64,000 nt of DNA, taken from positions 1 to 64,000 of the forward strand of contig NZ_FAOZ01000029.1 in the NCBI RefSeq assembly GCF_001536285.1, in the 5' to 3' direction. Position 1 is the first letter of the stretch, and each line of letters starts with the position of its first letter. This DNA comes from Parafrankia irregularis. GTDB taxonomy: Bacteria > Actinomycetota > Actinomycetes > Frankiales > Frankiaceae. This document shows, piece after piece, positions 34,206 to 42,702 of the stretch. The notes beneath the pieces are model-generated. The model was given only the letters and a program-made list of their open reading frames with translations. It was not told the origin of the DNA and searched no databases. The translations under genes and the position numbers were made by a program.

Positions 34206-37174
34206 GCGGCCAGGAGACGCCGCCACCGGGCCGGCGGCGGGGCGAACCCTCACCAGCCGAGACGACCCAGCCACTCCCGGTGCTCAATCTGCCTCCCGCG
34301 CCACCGCCACAGCCGGCCCGCGCACCCCGACCACTGCCCCGCCAACCGCAGACGCCTTCGCCCCCGCGGAGCCCACGGCCGGCACAGGCCCCTCCGCCGG
34401 CGCAGCGCCCGCGGCCGGCTGCTTCGCCGCCCACCCGGCCGGCCGCCGGGTCCGCGCCATCGGCCCCGCCGCCAGCGTTCCCGCCGGCTCCGTTCGCCCC
34501 ACCGGCCCCACCGGCTCCGTACGCTCCACCGGCTCCCTACGGGGCGCCCGCTCCCTACGAGCCGCCGGCCGGGTCTGCGCCTCCGGCTCCAGCCGCGCGG
34601 CCTGCCCGGCCCGGCCCACCGGGTGATCGGCCGGTCCCACCGGTCCCGCCGGAGCAGGGCGCGTCGGAGGAATCCGGATCGGGCGGCCCGGCGCGGCGGG
34701 GGCTGCGCCTGCGTCGCCCACGCCCTGCCCGGCGGACCACCTTCCGTCCGCCGCCGCCGGCCGTCAGGTCCTTCCGGCCGGCCCAGGTCGTTCTCGCCGG
34801 GGTCCTCACCGCCCTGGTCGGGCTCGCGTTCGCCGGGCTTTTCGCCGGCGGCCCGGCCGGGCGCGCCGCCCTCGAACTGGTTGCGGCGGCGGCCTGCGCC
34901 GCGGCACTGGGCTGCCTGGCCGGCGCGCGCCTGCGGCCGGCGCCGCTGGTCGGCCTGGCCGGGGTGGCCGGCGCGCTCGTCTTCGGCGTCCTCGTACTGT
35001 TCGCGGGCCGGCTCACGGACGGGGCGTCGGTCGTCACCGACTTCGGTGCCGCGGCCCGGGACGGCTGGGCGCGGCTGCTCACCGTCGGCCTGCCGGCCGC
35101 CCCCGACGGCGATCTGCTGTTGCTGCCCGTGCTCCTGGTGTGGCTGGCGGCGTTCAGCACGGCGGTGCTGGTTGTGCGTGCCGAGGCGGTGCTTGCCCCG
35201 CTCCTTCCGCCGCTGCTCGGCTACGTCGTCGCGTTGCTGCTGGTCGCCAGCCGTGGCCGCTCGCTGTTCGTGCTCACCGGGCTGATCGCCGTCGTCGGGC
35301 TGGCGCTCGCCGTGGTGCGCGCGGCCCAGCTGCCCGGCCGGGGCCGGATCGCCGCGGTCGCGGTAGGCCTGACAGAGGACGGTACGGGAGGCCCGGGCGC
35401 TCCAGGAGGCGCCGGGGCCCCGGGCGAGGCGGACCAGGCGGGCAGTGACGGGAGTGCTCCGACCAGCCGGCCAGGCCGTGGACGGTCGCAGTCCGGACCG
35501 CGGTCCCGGTCGCTGGCCGGGGCTCCGTCCTGGCGCCGGCCGCGGGCCGGCCAGTTGGCCGTCGGGATCCCGGCGGTGGCGCTCATGGCGGCGCTCGGCA
35601 CCGGCCTCGCCGTCCTGTCGCCGATCGCCGAGGGGAACGACAGGTTCGACCCGCGCGACCATCGGCATCCGCCCGTCGACATCACCTCGACGCTCAACCC
35701 GCTCGTCCAGGTCAAGTCCGCACGCGGCGGCGCCGAGCGGAAGCTGTTCACGGTGCGGCTGCCGAGTAACGACGGGAAGGTCGTCACCGACCGGATCCGC
35801 ACCGCGGTGCTCACGGACTTCGACGGAGCGACCTGGCGGGACGACAGCGTCTTCGTCCGTACCGGCAGCGTTCTCGGTACGGACGACACCCCGGTGACCA
35901 CGACCGGCCGCGAGATCCAGATGGACGTCACCGCCCAGGCCCCGGGCGGCCCCTTCCTGCCCACGCTCGGCCAGCCGACCGGCATCCGTGACGCCACCGT
36001 CAGCTACGCGTACCAGCCCAGCTCCGGGTCGCTGGCCGCGACGGACCCGCTGCGGGCCGGCGACCGGTACGTGCTCACCGCCCAGGTACCTGTCGCGGAC
36101 GACCCCAGACTTCCGGACGCCGGCGTCGCCCGCGGCACGGAGATAGCCCCCTACCTGGCGCTGCCCGCCAACATCCCGGACGAGATCACCTACGCCGCCG
36201 CGGACGCGGTGGGCACCGAGACCACCGCGTTCGGCAAGATCACCTCGCTCACCGCCTACCTGAACAACTCCACGATGTTCCCGGTCGACCTCGACGCCCG
36301 TCCCGGCCACTCCCTCGGCGCGCTGAAGAGGTTCCTTGATCCAGGTGGCGTGAAGGCCGACCATCACGGCTACGTCGAGCAGTTCGTGACCGCGTTCGTG
36401 CTGCTGGCCAGGATCGAGAGCCTGCCGAGCCGGATCGCCGTCGGGTATCTGCTGGATGGGCGCACCTCGTCACAGGCGGGAGAGTTCACCGTGACGTCCC
36501 GTCAGGCGTTCGCCTGGCCGGAGGTCGCCCTCGAGGGAATCGGCTGGGTCGCCTTCGACCCCACCGACATCTCCAAACTCAAGGATCGGCTTCCCCCGCC
36601 CGACCCCGACGACCCGACCGGCGGTGACGGCGCGGCGCAGGCCCCCGAGGCCCAGGCGGCGGACGCCGTCGTCCGCCCGGAGCTCGACCGGTCCGCGGAC
36701 CTCGGCGCCACCGGCGGCGGATCCGGCGCCAGCAGCCTGTGGTGGGTGCTGCTGCTGGTGCTGCTCGTGGTGGCCGTCGCCATCCCGGCCGGGATCGTGG
36801 GGGAGAAGGCCCGGCGCCGCCGTCGCCGGGCGCGGTCCGGGCCACCCGCGGCACGGGTGGCCGGTGCCTGGCGCGAGGTCCGTGACCGCCTCGCCGAACG
36901 CGGACTGGCCCGCTCCCTGTCACTGTCCGCGGACCAGGTCGCCGACCTGGCCGCCGCGCGGCGCGGTCCGCTGGTCGGCGACCAGCTCGCGCTGCTGGCC
37001 CCGCTGGTCGGCACCGCCCTGTTCGGCGCGACCGAGCCGGACGACACCGATGCGCGCCGGGCCTGGGAGCTCACCGCGGCGGCGAGTCGCGAACTGCGCC
37101 GCAGTGACGGCGTCCGGCGCTGGGTCACCGCGACGCTCAGCCCGGTGCCACTGCTGCCACGACGTCGCCGCTGA
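34202..37174 (+). CDS. Transglutaminase-fold membrane protein lacking catalytic Cys and His
   Basis: 990 residues from GTG 34202, overlapping the previous stop. Residues 1-190 are Pro/Ala-rich with APPAPY-type repeats. About seven membrane helices follow (about 200-470). An outside transglutaminase-like domain (about 560-800) carries HGYVEQFVTAFVLLARIES, PSRIAVGYLLDG, SRQAFAWPEVALEGIGWVAF and DPTD. In active members the first motif reads GYCEQF and the second AHAW; here Cys is Val and His is Phe, while the Asp of DPT is kept. One more helix and a short cytoplasmic tail end it. Probably a non-enzymatic binding or scaffold protein of the MoxR-DUF58-transglutaminase set. Stop overlaps the next ATG. 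Confidence 0.87.
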   Translation: MSGQETPPPGRRRGEPSPAETTQPLPVLNLPPAPPPQPARAPRPLPRQPQTPSPPRSPRPAQAPPPAQRPRPAASPPTRPAAGSAPSAPPPAFPPAPFAPPAPPAPYAPPAPYGAPAPYEPPAGSAPPAPAARPARPGPPGDRPVPPVPPEQGASEESGSGGPARRGLRLRRPRPARRTTFRPPPPAVRSFRPAQVVLAGVLTALVGLAFAGLFAGGPAGRAALELVAAAACAAALGCLAGARLRPAPLVGLAGVAGALVFGVLVLFAGRLTDGASVVTDFGAAARDGWARLLTVGLPAAPDGDLLLLPVLLVWLAAFSTAVLVVRAEAVLAPLLPPLLGYVVALLLVASRGRSLFVLTGLIAVVGLALAVVRAAQLPGRGRIAAVAVGLTEDGTGGPGAPGGAGAPGEADQAGSDGSAPTSRPGRGRSQSGPRSRSLAGAPSWRRPRAGQLAVGIPAVALMAALGTGLAVLSPIAEGNDRFDPRDHRHPPVDITSTLNPLVQVKSARGGAERKLFTVRLPSNDGKVVTDRIRTAVLTDFDGATWRDDSVFVRTGSVLGTDDTPVTTTGREIQMDVTAQAPGGPFLPTLGQPTGIRDATVSYAYQPSSGSLAATDPLRAGDRYVLTAQVPVADDPRLPDAGVARGTEIAPYLALPANIPDEITYAAADAVGTETTAFGKITSLTAYLNNSTMFPVDLDARPGHSLGALKRFLDPGGVKADHHGYVEQFVTAFVLLARIESLPSRIAVGYLLDGRTSSQAGEFTVTSRQAFAWPEVALEGIGWVAFDPTDISKLKDRLPPPDPDDPTGGDGAAQAPEAQAADAVVRPELDRSADLGATGGGSGASSLWWVLLLVLLVVAVAIPAGIVGEKARRRRRRARSGPPAARVAGAWREVRDRLAERGLARSLSLSADQVADLAAARRGPLVGDQLALLAPLVGTALFGATEPDDTDARRAWELTAAASRELRRSDGVRRWVTATLSPVPLLPRRRR

Positions 37175-39903
37175 TGAGCAGAACGGGCGGCTGGCCGCCG
37201 GTGGTCCGCATACCCGCAGTCTGGTGGGCGCTGTGCGCCATCCTGCTCGGCACCGCCGCGGTGGTCGTCACGGCCGCCGACGGACCGAAGGCCCGCACGG
37301 TCGCCCTTGATGACGGCACCACCTGGCTGGTGTCCTCGGCGGTCGGCCAGGCAGCCCTGCTCGACGGCGCCTCCGCGCTGACCGACGGGGCGTCCGCCCA
37401 CGTGGTGACGCAGGTCGCGGTGGGGCGTGGGGAACTGTCCGCGGCCCGCTCCGGCGCGGACGCGTTCGTCGCCAACGCCACCGCGAACAGCGTGACCCGC
37501 ATCGACGGCGCGACGTACCGCAAGACCACGGCGCCCGCGCCGCTCGGGCGGGCCGGCGAGCCGCTCGCCCTGTTCCCCGGCAGGTCGGCCCTCTACGCCG
37601 TCAGCGCGACCGCTGGGCTGGTGACAGTCGCGGACCCGGCGACGCTGCGGGTCCGCGGACCCGAGCAGTCACTCGGCGCCCGGGTCCGCGAGGGTGCCGC
37701 GCTGGTCGACGGTGCCGGGCTGCTGTGGCTCATCGACAGTGACTCCGGTGACCTGATCCGTGTCGATGACTCCGGCAAGCACCCGAAGCCGTCCGGCGCC
37801 GACCCCGCCGCGGCCACCCTCGTGCTGGCCGGCAGGCGGGTCGCGGTGGTGGACGCCGCGGCGCGGACCGTCCGCCCGGTGGGCAACGACGGCGTGCCCG
37901 GGCCGGCGACCTGCCTGGACGTCCGCCAGGGCGACGAGGTGGCGGTGACCGGCTCGCCGACACAGGACCGGGTGTACGCCGTGTCCGGTGATCGCGGTGT
38001 GCTGCTGGTGAGCGACCTGGACCGGAGGTCCTGCAACCGGGCGGTGGATCTCGGTGCCGCCCGCCATCGTCTGGGCCCGGCACAGGAGGCGGCCGGCCGG
38101 GTGTTCGTCCCCGACTACACGACCGGCGAGGTCGCGGTGGTCGACCTGGCCAGCGGCCGGGTGGTGGCCCGCCCCGAGGTGCTGGCCGGCGGGGACGAGA
38201 CGGTCTTCGAGCTCGTTCCGAGCGGGTCGTTCGTGTTCTACAACGACCCTGCCAGCGAGCGGGCCGGGGTGATCCGCCTCGACGGGACCACGGTGGAGAT
38301 CCAGAAGTACGACCCGGAGCGGCCCGACGCCGGGCTCGTCCCCGGCGGCGGCGCAGCGGGCCCGTCCTCCGGGCCGGGCGGATCCGGGTCGTCGACCACT
38401 CCGCCGACCAATGCGCCCACCACCGCGCCGACCCCCAGACCCTCGACCCCGAGCCCCTCGACCCCCGGCACCACCGGGGCGGTCGCGATCGAGCTGTCGA
38501 CGGATCGGGCCGCCATCGGCGAGCAGGTGACGATGCGGGCTGTGGCGACCGACCGCACACGGATCGGTGCCGTGCGTTGGGAGTTCGGCGACGGTTCCGC
38601 CGACGGCGGCGTCCAGGTCTCGCACAGCTGGTCGAAGGCGGGGCAGTTCACCATCACGGCACGGGTCACCCTCGCCGACGGCCGGCAGGCCGCCCCCACG
38701 GCCCGGATCACCGTCGTCGCCGGCATCCCGCGGCCGGATCCGACACCGACACCGACGCCCGGGCCGGACCCGACCCCAGGGCCGGACCCGACATCGAGCC
38801 GGTCAGGCCAACCCGACCCGACCACCACATCAACCGGGCCGACCCCGTCCCAGACGACTCAGAGGTCGGAACGGCCCACCGCCGAACTCACCCTGACCGA
38901 GTACGCCGGCAACGTCACCGCCGACGCGAGCGCCTCGAAATCGAATGTGCCCGGCGAGCGGATCGCCAGCTATGCCTTCGATTTCTTCACCGGCACATTC
39001 GGGGCACCCCAGTCGGACCCGCAGGCCAAAAAGTACTTCACCACCGGGACTTATCAGATCAGGGTTCGGGTGACAGACACCGCCGGCCTCACGGCCGAGA
39101 CCACCCGCACCATCGGTGTCCGGGATTCGTCCTTCACGCTGATCATCACCCCCGAAGGGCCCGGCGGAGTCAGGGATTCGCGAGGCCAGATGTGCCTCGT
39201 GGCGGGGGCACGGGAGTGCTCGGGAGTCTGGGACCAGAGCGATACGGTCACGCTGACCGCGGTTCCCAACTCCGGAGCGACGTTCGTCGGCTGGTCCGGT
39301 GACTGCACCCCCCAAGGCCTCACCTGCGCGGTCACCCCTACCCGCAGTGACATCGGCGTGACCGCCACCTTCGCCGAGCCGACGCCGAACCGGACGTTGT
39401 CGGTGACGGCCAACGGGCCGGGCCGGGTCACCGGCGGTGGTATCTCCTGCCCGGGCACCTGCTCGATCTCCGTCGCGGACGGCACGCGGGTCGACCTGAT
39501 GGCGGCCGGTGACGGCGGTGACTTCACCGGCTGGTCCGGTGACTGCTCCGGCACGCAGAGCTGCCCCGTCACGCTCTCCGGCGGCGACCGTTCCGTGACG
39601 GCGACGTTCGTGGACCCGCTGGTGGCATCGCTGCGCTGGGTGGACGACGGCTCGCCGCTGCCGCCTTACGGCCCGATCTACGCGGTCCTCGACGCGTCGG
39701 CGTCGAGTGGCGCCGTCTCGTACAACTTCGACTACGGCGACGGCACCGGCTCCACCGGATGGATCACGAGCTCCCGGGCCCCGCGGCACGCCTACAACAC
39801 GGAGGGCCCGCCGGGCACCAGCTGGACGGCCACGGTCACCGTACGTGACGCATCGGGTCGGGAGAAGTCCGCGACCACCGGCATCTACGTCAAATGCTGC
39901 TGA
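37174..39903 (+). CDS. Membrane-anchored beta-propeller/PKD surface protein, copy 1
   Basis: 909 residues. One membrane helix near the start (about 13-30, VWWALCAILLGTAAVVV), so the rest lies outside. Residues 40-385 form a propeller-like repeat domain (TWLVSSAVGQAALLDGAS, VFVPDYTTGEVAVVD, SFVFYNDPASERAGVI). A Pro/Thr linker leads to a PKD domain (VRWEFGDGS ... HSWSKAGQFTITARV), a second PKD-like unit (about 570-650), two repeats with GWSGDC (about 710 and 788) of the kind seen in cell-surface repeat proteins, and a last PKD-like unit ending in CC. It follows the transglutaminase gene by TGATG overlap. Probably displays adhesion modules for the MoxR operon. Confidence 0.82.
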   Translation: MSRTGGWPPVVRIPAVWWALCAILLGTAAVVVTAADGPKARTVALDDGTTWLVSSAVGQAALLDGASALTDGASAHVVTQVAVGRGELSAARSGADAFVANATANSVTRIDGATYRKTTAPAPLGRAGEPLALFPGRSALYAVSATAGLVTVADPATLRVRGPEQSLGARVREGAALVDGAGLLWLIDSDSGDLIRVDDSGKHPKPSGADPAAATLVLAGRRVAVVDAAARTVRPVGNDGVPGPATCLDVRQGDEVAVTGSPTQDRVYAVSGDRGVLLVSDLDRRSCNRAVDLGAARHRLGPAQEAAGRVFVPDYTTGEVAVVDLASGRVVARPEVLAGGDETVFELVPSGSFVFYNDPASERAGVIRLDGTTVEIQKYDPERPDAGLVPGGGAAGPSSGPGGSGSSTTPPTNAPTTAPTPRPSTPSPSTPGTTGAVAIELSTDRAAIGEQVTMRAVATDRTRIGAVRWEFGDGSADGGVQVSHSWSKAGQFTITARVTLADGRQAAPTARITVVAGIPRPDPTPTPTPGPDPTPGPDPTSSRSGQPDPTTTSTGPTPSQTTQRSERPTAELTLTEYAGNVTADASASKSNVPGERIASYAFDFFTGTFGAPQSDPQAKKYFTTGTYQIRVRVTDTAGLTAETTRTIGVRDSSFTLIITPEGPGGVRDSRGQMCLVAGARECSGVWDQSDTVTLTAVPNSGATFVGWSGDCTPQGLTCAVTPTRSDIGVTATFAEPTPNRTLSVTANGPGRVTGGGISCPGTCSISVADGTRVDLMAAGDGGDFTGWSGDCSGTQSCPVTLSGGDRSVTATFVDPLVASLRWVDDGSPLPPYGPIYAVLDASASSGAVSYNFDYGDGTGSTGWITSSRAPRHAYNTEGPPGTSWTATVTVRDASGREKSATTGIYVKCC

Positions 39904-39922
39904 CGCCCGGGGGATACCGAGA

Positions 39923-42637
39923 ATGACCACGGGACGGCGATCCTTCGGTGGCGCGGGGACGTCTCGACCGGCGCGGGCGCGCGCGCGGGCCGTGTCGGCG
40001 CGGCTGGGATCGACGTTCCTTGCGCTCGTGGTCGTTCTCGGCGCGGTCGCGGTCGTGCTGTCGGGGCGCGGCGACCGCACGGTGAAGGTGTCGCTGCAGG
40101 ACGGCGCGGCCTGGCTCGTGTCGTCGAAGGTCGGGCAGGCCGCTTTGATCGACGGGGCGTCCGCGCAGGTGGTGACGCAGGTGCCGGTCGCCGGGGCCGA
40201 CGCGGACCTGACCTCGGCGCAGGCCGGGGCCGATGCCTTCGTCGCCGACGGCACCACCGGCAGCGTGGTGCGCGTTGACGGCATCACCTACGAGCCGTCC
40301 AGGCCGGTCAGGTTCGCCCAGCCCGGCCAGCGGCTGCAGCTTTTCCCCGGCCGCGACGACTCCGGGCTGTTCGCCTTCACCGAACAGTCCGGCCTGGTCA
40401 CCACAGCGGACATCCGGTCACTGCAGCCCCGGGCGAGCCAGGCACTGGCGTCGAGGATCGCGCCCGGCGGCGGAGCGGTGGACGGATCCGGCCGGCTGTG
40501 GCTGATCGAGGCGGGTTCGGGTGACCTGGTCTGGCTGGATGATCGGGGCAAGGTGGGCCGCCGGGCCGCGGCGGTCGACCCTGACGGCGCCCGGCTGGTG
40601 GTCGCCGGCGGCAGGGCGGTCGTCGTCGCCGGAAGTTCGGTACGGCCGTTGGAGTCCGACGGCAGCCTCGGCGCGGCGACCTGCCTGGCGGAGAACCCCG
40701 CCGACACGACGGCTGTGGTGACCGGCTCCCCGGAGACCTCGCGGCTCTACACCGCCTCGGGGCGGCGCGGTGTGCTGCTGGTCAGTGACCTGGCCCGGCG
40801 GTCATGCGACCTCGCGGCCGATCTCGGCGCCGCCGACGACGAGCTCGGCCCACCACTGGAGGTGGCGGGCCGGGTGTTCGTACCGGACTTCACCACCGGC
40901 GAGATCTTCGTCGTGGACCTCAGCCGGCCGCGGGACGCGCCGCGCCGGGCGGAGGTCCTGCCGCCCGGCACCCGTTTCGAGCTCGTCCCCGGTGGGTCGT
41001 TCGTGTTCTACAACGATCCGGCCAGCGAGCGGTCCGGGGTGGTCCACTTCGACGGCACAACCATCTCGATCAGCAAGTACGACCCCGAGCGGCCGGAGGC
41101 CGGCCTGATCAACGGCCGGGGGAGCGAGTCCGGGCCGCCCGGGTCAGGCCAGTCCGGGTCGCCGGGCTCCTCGGCCGGGCCGACCAGTCCGGCGCAGAGC
41201 CCGTCCTCGACGCCCTCGCCCACCCAACGTCCGTCGGACCCGGCCGACGGCGCCGTGGCGATCGAGCGGTCGGCGGGCGTGGTGGCGGTCGGGAAGCCGG
41301 TGGCGTTGCGGGTGGTCGCCACCAGCGGGGCCCGGATCAGCGCCGTGCGCTGGGATTTCGACGACGACAGCGGGGGCCGCGGCACCGCGGTGTCGCACAG
41401 CTGGTCACGAGCCGGGCAGTACACGGTCTCGGCCCAGGTCACCCTCGCCGACGGCCGTAAGGCCGCACCCACCGCCGGGATCACCGTCACGGCGCAGCCC
41501 ACACCCACCCCGACGGCGCCGACCACGAACCTCACGACCCCGACCATCCCCACCACTCCGATCATCCCGACCAGCCCTTCGCGGACGGAGGAGACCGGGA
41601 AACGAGGCCCGACCGCGGCGCTGACCGTGACACCGGCCTCGGGCGGCGCGCCGCTGCTCGTCAACGCCGACGCCTCCGGATCGACCGCCGGCTCGGAGCC
41701 GATCACCGACTACCGGATCGACTTCGACGACAACGGCGCTGTCGCGACCTCGCGGACGGGAAGTCACACCTATTCCGCCGCGGGGACCTACACCGTCCGG
41801 CTCACGGTCACGGACCGGGCTGGCCGGAGTGATTCGATGACGCGGCAGGTGACGGTCACCGCGGCCGCGGTGGCACCGACGGTGCAGGTCTCGGCCTCGG
41901 CGGTGGCGGGTGAGCTGGTGGTGAACGCGACCGCCGCCGCGACCCCGGGCACCGCGGCGCTGCGCGACTACGAGTTCAGCATCGAACCCGCGGGATCCCC
42001 CGAGAGCGCGCAGCCGCAGGCGGCGAACACCGCGCGGTTCACGGTTCCGGCCGCGGGTACCTACCGGGTCACGGTCAAGGTCACCGACACGGCGGAGCTG
42101 TACGCGACAGATACCTCGGATGACGTCGTCGTCACGGTCGCCCCCCCGGAGCCCTACGCACTGATTCCCAACGCCAGCAGCGCGGCCTGGAGCAGCGGCG
42201 CGGGTACGCCGGTGTACGGCGCGCGGGGAGAGGCCAAGGGCTACATAAACACCGAGGCGTACCAGCTGGAGGACGGATCTTATCAGTCCCACATGGAAAC
42301 GCATCCGAACTATGCCGCGGACGGCTGGATATCCGGCCAGTTCACCCTTCCGCAGGCCATTGTCAGCGGCCAGAGATTCCGTGCCCAGCTAGGATTTGTG
42401 AAGCCTAATGAGGGTACTGCCGGCCGAGTCCAGTTCAGTGTTCGGGCCGTGTACCCGAGCGGCCAGCTGTCGGCCGTGCTGTTGAGCCGGGTAGAGGTTC
42501 AGTCCGACGGTTCCATGCCGCCTGTCGACGTCGACCTGTCCGGGGTCAGCGGCGCCACTGGACTGGTTCTCCGGGTGGACGCGCTCGGCGACGCCGCGCA
42601 GGACTGGGCCGCCTGGGTGAACCCCCGCGTCGAATAG
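39923..42637 (+). CDS. Membrane-anchored beta-propeller/PKD surface protein, copy 2
   Basis: 904 residues from ATG 39923. Paralogue of the preceding protein: same anchor helix (here residues 28-46 after an Arg-rich start), same propeller phrases (AAWLVSSKVGQAALIDGAS, VFVPDFTTGEIFVVD, GGSFVFYNDPASERSGV) and same PKD start (VRWDFDDDSGG). It then differs: PKD units at about 560-640 and 640-740, and a unique C-terminal domain of about 150 residues (EPYALIPNASSAAWSSGAG ... DWAAWVNPRVE) that looks like a carbohydrate-binding jelly roll. The last 400 bases are noticeably less GC-rich than the rest. Only 19 bases separate it from copy 1. The N-terminal half is duplicated, the C-terminal half swapped. 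Confidence 0.82.
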   Translation: MTTGRRSFGGAGTSRPARARARAVSARLGSTFLALVVVLGAVAVVLSGRGDRTVKVSLQDGAAWLVSSKVGQAALIDGASAQVVTQVPVAGADADLTSAQAGADAFVADGTTGSVVRVDGITYEPSRPVRFAQPGQRLQLFPGRDDSGLFAFTEQSGLVTTADIRSLQPRASQALASRIAPGGGAVDGSGRLWLIEAGSGDLVWLDDRGKVGRRAAAVDPDGARLVVAGGRAVVVAGSSVRPLESDGSLGAATCLAENPADTTAVVTGSPETSRLYTASGRRGVLLVSDLARRSCDLAADLGAADDELGPPLEVAGRVFVPDFTTGEIFVVDLSRPRDAPRRAEVLPPGTRFELVPGGSFVFYNDPASERSGVVHFDGTTISISKYDPERPEAGLINGRGSESGPPGSGQSGSPGSSAGPTSPAQSPSSTPSPTQRPSDPADGAVAIERSAGVVAVGKPVALRVVATSGARISAVRWDFDDDSGGRGTAVSHSWSRAGQYTVSAQVTLADGRKAAPTAGITVTAQPTPTPTAPTTNLTTPTIPTTPIIPTSPSRTEETGKRGPTAALTVTPASGGAPLLVNADASGSTAGSEPITDYRIDFDDNGAVATSRTGSHTYSAAGTYTVRLTVTDRAGRSDSMTRQVTVTAAAVAPTVQVSASAVAGELVVNATAAATPGTAALRDYEFSIEPAGSPESAQPQAANTARFTVPAAGTYRVTVKVTDTAELYATDTSDDVVVTVAPPEPYALIPNASSAAWSSGAGTPVYGARGEAKGYINTEAYQLEDGSYQSHMETHPNYAADGWISGQFTLPQAIVSGQRFRAQLGFVKPNEGTAGRVQFSVRAVYPSGQLSAVLLSRVEVQSDGSMPPVDVDLSGVSGATGLVLRVDALGDAAQDWAAWVNPRVE

Positions 42638-42643
42638 CGCAGG

Positions 42644-42670
42644 CCCGCGGCCGGCCGCGCCGGCCGCGGG
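42644..42670. terminator. GC-rich stem-loop between convergent genes
   Basis: CCCGCGGCCGG at 42644-42654 pairs perfectly with CCGGCCGCGGG at 42660-42670 around CCGCG. It lies between the end of the propeller gene (42637) and of the GTPase gene (42703). No T-run, as usual for many actinobacterial terminators; likely works in both directions. Confidence 0.65.
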
Positions 42671-42702
42671 CGGGAGGTGCCGGCCGATCAGCTGCCGGCC
42701 GA

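Noticed and set aside
34250-36367. A 705-residue minus-strand frame opposite the transglutaminase-fold gene
   Set aside because: No domain; composition is that of an antisense shadow (Arg/Gly/Asp/Glu-rich).
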